From an uncultured Bacilli bacterium (GTDB taxonomy: Bacteria; Bacillota_I; Bacilli_A; RF39; UBA660), in the NCBI GenBank assembly GCA_948629335.1, contig CAPHZB010000001.1, positions 1-59,027 of the forward strand: 59,027 nucleotides of DNA, written 5' to 3'. Below, in pieces: positions 8,096 through 17,383 of the stretch (its first letter is position 1; each line of letters opens with the position of its first letter). Below the pieces are notes generated by a model. It was not told the DNA's origin. It did not search any database and worked only from the letters and a program-made list of their open reading frames with translations. Position numbers and translations under genes: made by a program.

Positions 8096-10026
8096 TAAAA
8101 GATATTATAACTAGTAATAATGAAATAAATGTTACTAATGATAAAATAGATAAATTGAAAGAGTTATTTCCAAATTGTTTTAGCAAAAATGGAGAGTTTG
8201 ATATATCTACATTTGAAGAAGAAATAAAATCAAACACATCTATTTTAAAAGAAGGTTATGGTTTAAACTTTTTAGGAAAGAACTATGCCAAATATATTGC
8301 TTCGATAGATACAGAAACTATACTTGTACCAGATGAAGAAAACAATAATAAAGAAGAAAATATAAATAGTGAAAACATTTACATATCAGGAGATAATATT
8401 GATGCTTTAAAACATTTAGTTAAATCATATGCAAATAAGATAAAATGTATCTATATAGATCCGCCCTATAATACTGGCAATGATGGATTTGTTTATAATG
8501 ATAAATTTAATTTAAGTGTTGAAAAAATAGTAGATGTTTTAGATATAAATGAAGATGAAGCAAAAAGAATATTCAATATGACAAATACCAAATCAAATTC
8601 TCATTCTGCCTGGATGACTTTTATGTATCCAAGATTATACATTGCAAAACAATTGTTGAGAGAAGATGGAGTAATATTTATATCTATTGATGATAATGAA
8701 CAATCACAATTAAAGTTACTATGTGATAATATTTTTGGTGAAGAAAACATTCTAGGAATGTTACCAACAATAATGTATTTAAAAGGAAATAACGATGAAT
8801 ATGCTTTTTCAGGTACTCATGAATATACAATTGTATATGCAAAAGATAAGGAAAATTCTACAGTGTATCAATTAGAAATTGATGATAATACAGAAGACTC
8901 TTGGGAGGAAGATGAATCTGGTTATTTTAAAAAAGGTGCAAATTTAAAGTCTACTGGCGTGAATGCACCTAGAGATAAAAGACCTAATCTATTTTTCCCA
9001 ATATATATTAATAGAGATGACAATTCAATTAGTGTTATTAGACGCAAAGAAAATGATCTTGAAGTTTATCCAATAACGAATGGACAAGAAATGTCATGGC
9101 GTTGGAGTAAAGAAAAGTTTATTACGCAACCAAATGATGTGATTGTCATTATTAATGATAATGAAGTTTCTTTATATAAAAAACAAAGACCATCTCTAGG
9201 AGAATTGCCTACATCTAAGCCTAAATCTACATTATATAAACCAGAATATAGTAGTGGAAATGGAACGGAACGCATTAAAAAATTATTCAACTTTAAGGCT
9301 TTTAGTAACCCTAAACCTGTTAGTTTATTATATGATTTATTACAAATTGGAGTTTCTGATAATGATGTAGTCTTAGATTTTTTTGGAGGATCATCCACAA
9401 CTGCTGATGCTGTCTTATGTCTAAATGCCTTATCTAAAAGTAAAAAAGATATAAAATATATTTTAATACAATCACCAGAGTTTTGTGATGTTAAATCGGA
9501 AGCATATAAAAATGGTTATATAACTATTGATGAAATTGGACAGGAGAGAATTAGAAGAGCTTCTAAAAGAATTAAAGAAGAAACAAATGCAGATATAGAT
9601 TATGGGTTTAAGCATTACACTATTAAAGAAGTTGATACGAATACACTGGATAAATTAGAAAAATTTGAGCCTAACTTTGTATATTCTGATAAAACAATAG
9701 TAGATGAATTTGGTATCAACTCTATACTAACTACTTGGATGGTTAAAGATGGTTATGGTTTAACTGATAAATATGAAAAGCTGATTTTAGAAGAATATGA
9801 GGCTTATAAATGTAAAAATACGATTTATTTAATTAACTCAGATATGTCTTCAGAAGCTATTAAATGTTTAATAGAAAAATATGAAAATGAAGAAAATTTT
9901 GAATGTAACAGAATTGTTTTATTTGGATATTCGTTTACATTAAGTGAAATTCAAACTTTGAAAGATAATTTAAAACAAGTAAAAAATATTAAAAACATAA
10001 ATGTTGACGTACTTACAAGATATTAA
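8092..10026 (+). CDS. mod: Type III restriction-modification methyltransferase (Mod)
   Basis: 644 aa, normal for type III Mod subunits. It is a beta-class amino-methyltransferase: catalytic motif IV DPPYNTGND is at about residues 123-131 and the S-adenosylmethionine motif I, LDFFGGSSTTADAV, follows later at about 425-440. The variable part between them (about 200-400) is the target recognition region. Such enzymes methylate adenine (N6) in a short asymmetric site on one strand and provide specificity to the Res partner. The gene overlaps the preceding ORF by 4 bp and is followed by res after 13 bp. Target sequence cannot be predicted from what I can see. Confidence 0.95.
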   Translation: MIKDIITSNNEINVTNDKIDKLKELFPNCFSKNGEFDISTFEEEIKSNTSILKEGYGLNFLGKNYAKYIASIDTETILVPDEENNNKEENINSENIYISGDNIDALKHLVKSYANKIKCIYIDPPYNTGNDGFVYNDKFNLSVEKIVDVLDINEDEAKRIFNMTNTKSNSHSAWMTFMYPRLYIAKQLLREDGVIFISIDDNEQSQLKLLCDNIFGEENILGMLPTIMYLKGNNDEYAFSGTHEYTIVYAKDKENSTVYQLEIDDNTEDSWEEDESGYFKKGANLKSTGVNAPRDKRPNLFFPIYINRDDNSISVIRRKENDLEVYPITNGQEMSWRWSKEKFITQPNDVIVIINDNEVSLYKKQRPSLGELPTSKPKSTLYKPEYSSGNGTERIKKLFNFKAFSNPKPVSLLYDLLQIGVSDNDVVLDFFGGSSTTADAVLCLNALSKSKKDIKYILIQSPEFCDVKSEAYKNGYITIDEIGQERIRRASKRIKEETNADIDYGFKHYTIKEVDTNTLDKLEKFEPNFVYSDKTIVDEFGINSILTTWMVKDGYGLTDKYEKLILEEYEAYKCKNTIYLINSDMSSEAIKCLIEKYENEENFECNRIVLFGYSFTLSEIQTLKDNLKQVKNIKNINVDVLTRY

Positions 10027-10039
10027 AGGAGGAATTAGT

Positions 10040-12979
10040 ATGGGTTTAAAACTTGAAAAAGGGTTAAGACACCAAAATGATGCAATAAATAGAATTAATA
10101 AAGTTTTTGAAAACGTAAATATTATAAATAATACTTATAAATATGCTAATCCTTTAATAGATTTAAGTTCAAGTGATTTATTACAGAATATAAAAGATTT
10201 AAATAAAGAACTACCAATTTCATTAAGAGGAAAAGTAGGTATAGAAGACCACTTAAATATTGATATAAAAATGGAGACTGGTACGGGAAAAACTTATGTA
10301 TATACGAAAATGATATATGAATTAAATAAAAACTATGGCATTCATAAATTTATTATTTTAGTACCATCACTTCCAATAAAACTTGGAACAATTAAATTTA
10401 TTCAATCAGATGAAACAATAAACCATTTTAAAGATCAATATAATGGTAAATCAATTGATTTATGTGTTCTTAATGCAAAAAAAAGCAAGAAATCTAAAGA
10501 AAAGTTTCCTAGCTCAGTAAGAGCATTTGTTGAACAGTCTGAAATAATGCAAGATAGAATAACAGTATTGATTGCTAATATGCACTTATTCAAGGAAGGA
10601 AATGGTGCAATGCTTACTAAATCTTATTCTAGCGTTGTAGAAGATTATGATGTTCCAGTAGATGCAATTAGTGCTACAAAGCCATTTTTAATAATCGATG
10701 AACCACATAGAATAGCAAAAGATAACAAGACATTTAAATTTATCTCTGAGAAAATTAAACCTCAGTGCATTATTAGACTCGGTGCAACATTTCCAGAAAT
10801 AAAAGAGGGAAGAAATGTTGTTAAAGATTACCATAATTTGATTTATAATTTGGGAAGTTGTGAAGCATTTAACGAAAATCTAGTAAAAGGTGTCAGTGTT
10901 AAATATATTACTTCGCCAGATGGAAATAATAAAAAAGTTAAATTATTATCTATTGAAAATAAAAGAAAAGCAAAATTAGAACTAATAACAGAAAAAGGAA
11001 AAAAATCTTTTGAACTAGAAAAAGATGAATCGCTAAAAAGAATTGATGAATCATTTGAAAATATTACAATTGAAGGAATTGGAAAAACTTTATTTTTATC
11101 TAATGGTCAAGAATTATCTGTAGGTTCTGAAATATATACTGATATATATTCAACCTCTTATCAAAGAGTAATGATTCAAAATGCTTTAGATTCTCATTTT
11201 AAAACAGAAAAAGAAAATTTTAAAAGAAAAGATAAAATTAAAACTTTAGCATTGTTCTTTATTGATGATATAGATTCTTACCGTGAAAATAAGCAAAATC
11301 CATCACCAACGTATCTAAAAGATGTCTTTGAAGAATTATTAAAAGAAAAGATAAAAACAGAATTAAATCATATTGATGATACTGATTCTAATGAATTACT
11401 ATATCAAAATTATTTAAATGCAACTTTGGATAATATTTCTGAGTGTCATGGTGGCTATTTTGCTAAAGACAATAATGACTCTGATGATGCTATAGCTGAA
11501 GAAGTAAGGCAAATTTTAGTAGATAAAGATGGGACTGTATCAATTTATAAAAATAATGGAAAGTTTAATACATTTCGATTTATCTTTTCTAAATGGACAT
11601 TAAAAGAAGGATGGGATAATCCAAATATATTTACTATTTGTAAAATAAGGAGTAGTGGCTCAGAAATAAGTAAATTACAAGAAGTTGGTCGTGGACTAAG
11701 ATTGCCAGTAAATGAGATGTTATCAAGAATATCAAATGAGCAGTTTTATTTAAATTACATAGTGGATTTTACTGAAAAAGATTTTGCAACAAAACTAGTT
11801 AATGAAATAAATGGGGATTATGCAGAAAACAATAAATTATCTGATGAAATCATTGAACTAGTCAGTGAAAAAATAGGAAAAAGTGTTAAAGAATTATTTA
11901 TAGAATTATTAACTAAAGATTATATTGATATGGATAAAAATATAGTAGTGGAAAATCGTGAAGAACTATTTAATGAGTATCCTGAATTGATGGTAGGATT
12001 AAAGTCAAGAAAAATTATTGATGAAAACAATAAAATCGATTTACCTAAAGCAAAAATAAGAATAAATAAATTTAAGGAAATAAAAAATTTATGGGAATTG
12101 TTAAATATGAAATATTTTATTTCATATCAAGATATTAATCCAGAAGCAATAATGATTGAAATATTAAAAATATTAAAAGACGGAGTACAAGGAACAACAA
12201 TTTTAACTTCTCATGAGAATACATTAGTTAATAATAATGGTGCAATTACTTTATCTGAAGAATCAAGTAAAGAATATGAAGTAAAAAAGGATTTTATAGC
12301 ATACAATGTTTTTTTAGATAAAGTATATAAAGGTACTAATATACCGATTAATATAATTCATAGTGCGTTAGTAGAGTATAATAAAAATAACAAAATAGCA
12401 GATGATTTTTTTAATACTAGTACTCTATCAGTATTAATAAACAAAATAAATGAATGGAAATATAAAATGCTATTTGGTAAGTTTAAATATACATCTACAA
12501 GTTTAATTGAAGAAGAAACAAAATTAACTGATAAAGATGGAAATCCAAAAGTAGAGGCAGAAGGTGTTCTTGGAGTATCTTATTCAGATAAAAAGCCAAG
12601 TGACAATTATTTATACGATATATGTTTATATGATTCAGAACTAGAAAAGAAAAATATTACAACAGAAAATAATGAAGTTATAGTATTTGGTAAAATTCCT
12701 AAAAGTAGCATTAGAATACCATTAATAGGTGGAGGAACATATAGTCCAGACTTTATGTATATTGTTAAAAGAGACAATGATATAAAAGAAGTAAATTTAG
12801 TTATTGAAACAAAGGATTATAACTCATTTGACAAAATTCCTCCAGACCAACAATTTGAAATTAATTGCGCAAAGGAGTTTTTCAAAAAACTTCAAGAAGA
12901 AAATTACAATGTACAATATAAAGTCCAATTAAGAACTACTCAAATGCTAGATATTATAAAGAATTTATCGAATACATGA
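10040..12979 (+). CDS. res: Type III restriction endonuclease subunit (Res)
   Basis: About 979 aa from ATG at 10040, chosen for the AAAGGAGGAA site just upstream. It has an SF2 helicase core: Walker A METGTGKT near residue 80, DEPH box IIDEPHR near 219, GATFPE, and motif VI-like LQEVGRGLRLPVN near 560. The C-terminal nuclease domain shows GGGTYSPDFMY then VIETKDY (about 900-925), matching a PD-(D/E)xK site. Res binds Mod and cuts after ATP-driven sliding between unmethylated sites. All motifs are intact, so the enzyme is probably active. An 85-bp gap separates it from gajA. Confidence 0.95.
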   Translation: MGLKLEKGLRHQNDAINRINKVFENVNIINNTYKYANPLIDLSSSDLLQNIKDLNKELPISLRGKVGIEDHLNIDIKMETGTGKTYVYTKMIYELNKNYGIHKFIILVPSLPIKLGTIKFIQSDETINHFKDQYNGKSIDLCVLNAKKSKKSKEKFPSSVRAFVEQSEIMQDRITVLIANMHLFKEGNGAMLTKSYSSVVEDYDVPVDAISATKPFLIIDEPHRIAKDNKTFKFISEKIKPQCIIRLGATFPEIKEGRNVVKDYHNLIYNLGSCEAFNENLVKGVSVKYITSPDGNNKKVKLLSIENKRKAKLELITEKGKKSFELEKDESLKRIDESFENITIEGIGKTLFLSNGQELSVGSEIYTDIYSTSYQRVMIQNALDSHFKTEKENFKRKDKIKTLALFFIDDIDSYRENKQNPSPTYLKDVFEELLKEKIKTELNHIDDTDSNELLYQNYLNATLDNISECHGGYFAKDNNDSDDAIAEEVRQILVDKDGTVSIYKNNGKFNTFRFIFSKWTLKEGWDNPNIFTICKIRSSGSEISKLQEVGRGLRLPVNEMLSRISNEQFYLNYIVDFTEKDFATKLVNEINGDYAENNKLSDEIIELVSEKIGKSVKELFIELLTKDYIDMDKNIVVENREELFNEYPELMVGLKSRKIIDENNKIDLPKAKIRINKFKEIKNLWELLNMKYFISYQDINPEAIMIEILKILKDGVQGTTILTSHENTLVNNNGAITLSEESSKEYEVKKDFIAYNVFLDKVYKGTNIPINIIHSALVEYNKNNKIADDFFNTSTLSVLINKINEWKYKMLFGKFKYTSTSLIEEETKLTDKDGNPKVEAEGVLGVSYSDKKPSDNYLYDICLYDSELEKKNITTENNEVIVFGKIPKSSIRIPLIGGGTYSPDFMYIVKRDNDIKEVNLVIETKDYNSFDKIPPDQQFEINCAKEFFKKLQEENYNVQYKVQLRTTQMLDIIKNLSNT

Positions 12980-13064
12980 ATACATAATATGAATAATAAA
13001 AGTAAAATATAATTATATTTTCATATTAAGTATTTTGAATAAAGTGAAAGAAGTGACAATTTTA

Positions 13065-15059
13065 ATGAAGTTAACAAAGATAGAAATTAAAAATTTTAGA
13101 TTATTAACAGATGTTGTATTAGATGTAGATAATGACATGACTCTTATTGTGGGAAAAAACAATTCCGGGAAAACCTCTTTTATGAATTTTTTATCAATAA
13201 TTAATGAGAACAAATCAGTCACATTTAATGATTATCCTATAATTTATAGAAAAGAATTATATAATAATATATATTCTTATTTAAAATCAGAAATCACGTT
13301 TGAAGAATTAAAAGAATTAATAAAAGTTCCAACTATGACATTTTATATAAATTATAAAGAAGATATAGATTCAGATAACTTTGGTTTTTTATCTAATTTT
13401 ATAATAGATATTGATGATAATATAACAGACGCTATTATTAGCGTGAAATATGAATTTAGTATTAGTGAAGAAAAATTTAAAAACAAATTTGAATTTGACT
13501 TAAATAATAAAGATGAAGCTATAGATAAGATTAAAAAAATATTACATAATATATATGGCTCTTTCTTAAAACTAGTTATTTATGCAATAAATCCAAATGA
13601 TATTGATGATTACTTAGTTAAAGATTTAAAAGAATTCACCAATCTATTCAAAATCTATAAAATTTCTGCAGAAAGAACGATGGGAGAAGCAGAGATTCAA
13701 GATAACAAGAATTCACCATTTAGTTCACTACTTATAAAACTATTTGATAACGATATAGACAGCGTCTTCCCTGATATGAAAGAACAAATCAAATCATTGC
13801 AAGAATATGTAATGAATAAAAATGAGGAAGCAGAAATAAAATTAAACGATAGTTTAAATGTGATTTTAAAGAAAGCAATAAAATTTGGTTATCCTAATGA
13901 AAAAAATATTGAATTAAAAGCTAGCAGTAATGTACAATTGGAAAATCAAATAAAAAAGAACACTGATTTAAGTTATTTAGATAATGAATTGGATGAAATA
14001 TTACCAAATGGATATAATGGTTTAGGATATAAAAATTTATTAAAAATAGAGTTTGAATTAGCAGCTTTTGCTAGAGATATAAATAATAATTCTAATAGTG
14101 TCATTCCAATTTTGTTTATTGAAGAGCCAGAATCCCATATGCATCCACAAATTCAGCAAAAATTTATACGATATGTTAATGAATATATTAACGATTTAAA
14201 TTATGATAAGATACAAGTTATCATTACAACTCATTCATCTCATATTTCAAGTGAGGTTAGTTTTGATAAAATTAGATATGCTAGGAGAAATAAATGCTCA
14301 GTTAAATATAAAAATATAGATGACTTTTATAAGAAAAATAGCAAAAATTGCGATTTCATAAAAAAATATTTAACCTTAACAAAATGTGATATGTTTTTTG
14401 CTGATAAAATAATTTTAGTAGAAGGAGCTTCTGAAAGAATTTTGCTTCCCGATATGATTAATAAATGTGAAAGAAAAAGACTATTTGCAAAAAGTAACAT
14501 ACCTTTGGTTTATCAGTATTATACTATTCTTGAGATTGGTGGAGCATATGCTCATAAATTTTTTGATTTTATTGACTTTTTAGAAATACCAACACTAATA
14601 ATTACAGATTTAGATTCAGTTAAAGCAGTTGTTTCTGAAAAAGGAAAAAAATATCAAAAATGCTTAGTGTCAGAAGGAGAAACAACTAGCAATGCTTCTA
14701 TTAAATATTGGATGAAAGAAAAAGGTATAATGTCAAAAAAAGAAATTATTTCTCTTGAAAAACTATTAAATATTAAAGATGAAATTAAAACCAATAATTT
14801 TAGACATATTGAATTTCAATCAAAGGAAGACAAATATTGTGGTCGAAGTTTTGAAGAAGCAATAAAAAATGCTAATACTAAGTATTTTAATATAAAAAAA
14901 GAATCTGACATAAAATTTGAAGATGACGAGAAAAAGAAAACAGACTTTGCTTTAGGTTTATTAATGCAAGAAAATTATAATGTTCCAAAGTATATTGAGA
15001 ATGGATTGGCTTGGCTGAATAATATTGATGCATATTCGACAGGTGAAAATGATGAATGA
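13065..15059 (+). CDS. gajA: OLD-family ATPase/TOPRIM nuclease, GajA-type (Gabija)
   Basis: 664 aa from ATG at 13065 (MKLTKIEIKNFRLL). The N-terminal ABC-type ATPase half has Walker A VGKNNSGKTS at about 28-37 and Walker B ILFIEEPESHMHPQ near 353, followed by TTHSSHIS. The C-terminal TOPRIM half has the glutamate in ILVEGASERILLP (about 452) and the aspartates in LIITDLDSVK (about 515). In Gabija, GajA forms a tetramer and nicks DNA when nucleotide levels fall during phage infection. It is immediately followed, with overlap, by a UvrD-like helicase, the pairing that defines class 2 OLD/Gabija. It is somewhat longer than the type protein of about 580 aa, mainly around the insert between the ATPase motifs. 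Confidence 0.88.
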   Translation: MKLTKIEIKNFRLLTDVVLDVDNDMTLIVGKNNSGKTSFMNFLSIINENKSVTFNDYPIIYRKELYNNIYSYLKSEITFEELKELIKVPTMTFYINYKEDIDSDNFGFLSNFIIDIDDNITDAIISVKYEFSISEEKFKNKFEFDLNNKDEAIDKIKKILHNIYGSFLKLVIYAINPNDIDDYLVKDLKEFTNLFKIYKISAERTMGEAEIQDNKNSPFSSLLIKLFDNDIDSVFPDMKEQIKSLQEYVMNKNEEAEIKLNDSLNVILKKAIKFGYPNEKNIELKASSNVQLENQIKKNTDLSYLDNELDEILPNGYNGLGYKNLLKIEFELAAFARDINNNSNSVIPILFIEEPESHMHPQIQQKFIRYVNEYINDLNYDKIQVIITTHSSHISSEVSFDKIRYARRNKCSVKYKNIDDFYKKNSKNCDFIKKYLTLTKCDMFFADKIILVEGASERILLPDMINKCERKRLFAKSNIPLVYQYYTILEIGGAYAHKFFDFIDFLEIPTLIITDLDSVKAVVSEKGKKYQKCLVSEGETTSNASIKYWMKEKGIMSKKEIISLEKLLNIKDEIKTNNFRHIEFQSKEDKYCGRSFEEAIKNANTKYFNIKKESDIKFEDDEKKKTDFALGLLMQENYNVPKYIENGLAWLNNIDAYSTGENDE

Positions 15060-16761
15060 AAAGTATAAAAAAGCAAAAGAACTTGCTGATAAAATTGATA
15101 ATGATATTGTAGAAATATTTAAGAATGGTTGCAATTTTAAAGTTGAAGCAGGTGCTGGTTCTGGAAAAACCTATTCTTTAATGAAAGTATTATCATTTAT
15201 TAAAGAAAACTATACTTCTGATTATTTAAAAAAAGGTCAAAAAATAGCATGCATAACTTACACAAATGCGGCTGTAAATGTCATTAAAGAAAGATTAGAA
15301 GATGAATCTTTCATTGTCCCTTGTACAATTCATTCTTTCGCTTGGGATGTTATAAAAAAATATCAAAAGGAAATAATCAAGTTTATTATAGAAAATAATA
15401 TGTTACCTAAAGATTTTGATAAAGAGAAGGATACCATAAAGGAAGTAGTCTATGATTTAGGGGTTAAATATTATGATGATGGAACTTTACACCTATTTCA
15501 TGATGATGTAATTAAACTTTTTTCTCATATGCTAGATTTTAATAAGTTTAGAACTACGCTTGCCTCTCAATATCCGGTTATTTTTATTGATGAATATCAA
15601 GATTCTAATAAAGATATATCTATTAAATTTATTAAGTATTTTATTGATGAAAAACATATTCCTAGTATTCAGTTTGGTTTTTTCGGTGACTCATGGCAAA
15701 CTATATATAAAACAAATAATGCAATTGGAGTTATTGAAAATGATAATATTACTAACATAAATAAAACTGTTAATTTTAGAAGTTGTCCTGAAATAATTCA
15801 ATGCTTAAATAAGATTAGACCTGATTTAAAACAAGAGTCGCCATTTGAAGATGGTGACGGAATAGCTAAAGTAGTTCATTGTAATGACTATAATGGAACT
15901 AGAAGGAAGGATAGATATTTTGTTGGGGATTTACCAGTAGAAGAAATTAGACAAAGATTAAATAATATTATTAAAACCTTTGATGATAGTTCACATCTAA
16001 AAGTATTAATGTTGACACATAAGATTTTAGCCAATCAACAAGATTATAGTAATATATATGACAGTTTTGGTAGTAGTTTTAAAGATGGTGATGATAAGTT
16101 AATAAATTATATAGCTAATGTGTTAGAGCCTACCATAAGTTCTTTATCAAAAAATGATGTAAAAGGGTTATATGACGCACTAGGTACATCAAGACCACCA
16201 ATTATATCTCAAAAGCACAAATTGATGTGGAAAAAATTAAATGATAAAATTCAAGCTAATAAGGATTCTACATTACTTGAAATTTTGAAAATTATTTATG
16301 AAAGTAAAATAGTGCCAATGTCCGATGATGTAGTAAATATTTATGAAAATATGATTAATAATCCAGAAGATAATTATAATGATAAAGTTACCTACGAACA
16401 TATTGCAAATATAAAATATCTTGAATTTGAAAGAGCAGTATCTTTTTTGAAACCGGATTCATTCTTTTCAACCGATCATGGTGTAAAAGGAGAAGAATAT
16501 GATGATGTTATTTTTGTTATTGGTAAAGGTTGGAATTTATATGACTTTGAAAATGTTTTAGTAATGGATGAGGCTACAAGAAATCAAAAATTAGATACTT
16601 ATGAAAGAAATCGCAATTTATTCTATGTTGGATGTTCTAGACCTAGAAAAAAATTGATTCTTTTGATAACCTGTGAGCTGAACGATGATTTTTATAATTA
16701 TTTGGCAGATATTTTTGGGAAGACTAATATAGTAGCATATAACGAATACATTAGTACATAA
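15052..16761 (+). CDS. gajB: UvrD/PcrA-like helicase, GajB-type (Gabija)
   Basis: 569 aa, starting at the ATG at 15052 with AGGTG 6 bases upstream and overlapping the gajA stop. SF1 helicase motifs are all visible: Walker A EAGAGSGKTYSL near residue 33, ITYTNAAV, motif II IFIDEYQDSN near 179, motif III GDSWQTIY, NFRSCPEII, motif V DHGVKGEEYDDV, and motif VI FYVGCSRPRKKL near 523. In Gabija GajB senses DNA ends or termini and works with GajA. It is the last gene of the operon. Together with gajA this is a complete Gabija-type pair. Confidence 0.88.
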   Translation: MNEKYKKAKELADKIDNDIVEIFKNGCNFKVEAGAGSGKTYSLMKVLSFIKENYTSDYLKKGQKIACITYTNAAVNVIKERLEDESFIVPCTIHSFAWDVIKKYQKEIIKFIIENNMLPKDFDKEKDTIKEVVYDLGVKYYDDGTLHLFHDDVIKLFSHMLDFNKFRTTLASQYPVIFIDEYQDSNKDISIKFIKYFIDEKHIPSIQFGFFGDSWQTIYKTNNAIGVIENDNITNINKTVNFRSCPEIIQCLNKIRPDLKQESPFEDGDGIAKVVHCNDYNGTRRKDRYFVGDLPVEEIRQRLNNIIKTFDDSSHLKVLMLTHKILANQQDYSNIYDSFGSSFKDGDDKLINYIANVLEPTISSLSKNDVKGLYDALGTSRPPIISQKHKLMWKKLNDKIQANKDSTLLEILKIIYESKIVPMSDDVVNIYENMINNPEDNYNDKVTYEHIANIKYLEFERAVSFLKPDSFFSTDHGVKGEEYDDVIFVIGKGWNLYDFENVLVMDEATRNQKLDTYERNRNLFYVGCSRPRKKLILLITCELNDDFYNYLADIFGKTNIVAYNEYIST

Positions 16762-16878
16762 TTTAGAATTTATTCAAATACATAATTATATGTATGACGC
16801 AATGACATATTGAATGAAAGTAGACCACTCAATTAATAGTGTCATAGTGTCTTTGATTTTAAAATATAAGATATAAAA

Positions 16879-16920
16879 AATACCCTAATAGCCACCATGC
16901 TACTAGGGTATTATTTTGAT
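16879..16920 (+). terminator. Bidirectional terminator at the end of the defence operon
   Basis: Perfect 9-bp stem AATACCCTA / TAGGGTATT with a 16-base loop (16879-16912), followed by TATTTTGATT on the plus strand and flanked by an A-run that becomes T on the minus strand. It ends transcription from gajB about 120 bp downstream of its stop and lies just inside the right end of the element. Confidence 0.75.
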
Positions 16921-16948
16921 TATAAGTCTCTTACTTAACTATTACCTT

Positions 16949-16975
16949 GTGTCTACACAATATTCATCCAACTCT
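16949..16975. other. attR junction of the defence element
   Basis: Element arm GTGTCTACACAATATTCA (from about 16949), then TCCA and the crossover word ACTCT (16971-16975), then ABC ATPase coding sequence (CTGTCGCATGCC). It is the mirror of the junction at 2908-2931. Removing the element gives a continuous ATPase gene. Confidence 0.8.
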
Positions 16976-17383
16976 CTGTCGCATGCCTCCAGATAGATTT
17001 TTTGGATAACTATACATAAAATCCTTTAATCCATATTTTTCTAAAAGTGAAATTACATAATCCTTATTTTCTTTGGTTAAAGTGTGATTAATCTCTAATC
17101 CTAGTAAACAGTTATCTAAAATGGTTCTAAATTCAAATAGGCAATCATCTTGTAACATATATCCAAAGGTAACGGAATCTTCCTTTATAATAGAACCATC
17201 ACTTTGTTTTAAACTGCCTGCTAAAATAGATAAAATAGTTGATTTTCCACATCCTGATGGACCAACAATAGATACAAATTCATTTTCCTTTACGTCGTAT
17301 GAAAAATCAGAAACGGCCAGCGTTTCGGATTTTTTTGTATGATAGATTTTTTTTAAATCTCTAATTTTTAAGATACTGCTCAT
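16971..17383 (-). pseudogene. ABC transporter ATPase, N-terminal half (split by insertion)
   Basis: This encodes residues 1 to about 137 of an SsuB/TauB/ThiZ-type ATPase. It has Walker A VGPSGCGKSTIL near residue 40, the Q-loop LQDD, and the signature LSGGMRQRV, after which the frame meets element DNA and stops at 16964. Its ATG overlaps the stop of the binding-protein gene by ATGA, which shows they were one operon. Its missing half is at 2574-2912. With Walker B separated by 14 kb no active ATPase can be made from this locus. Confidence 0.9.

Larger units (their letters stand above)
2908..16975. mobile_element. 14.06-kb serine-recombinase element carrying type III R-M and Gabija-type defence genes
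   Basis: Element boundaries are deduced from the interrupted ABC ATPase gene. The 5-bp ACTCT occurs at 2908-2912 and 16971-16975, and the host gene is restored when everything between is removed. The inner flanks are two arms of an inverted repeat, GTGTCTWCACWAYATTCA, at about 16949-16966 and 2914-2931. Joining them gives a dyad-symmetric attP of about 46 bp centred on the crossover, typical for large serine integrases. Contents from left to right: BRO-N protein, serine recombinase, two tiny ORFs, decayed MobV relaxase, XRE regulator, unknown small protein, type III Mod/Res, GajA/GajB. No conjugation genes are present, so it resembles a mobilizable or non-conjugative defence island. Confidence 0.88.

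Noticed and set aside
13035..15059. OLD nuclease as part of a PARIS or retron system instead of Gabija
   Set aside because: The partner gene is a clear UvrD-type helicase overlapping it; no AriB-like protein or reverse transcriptase is present.
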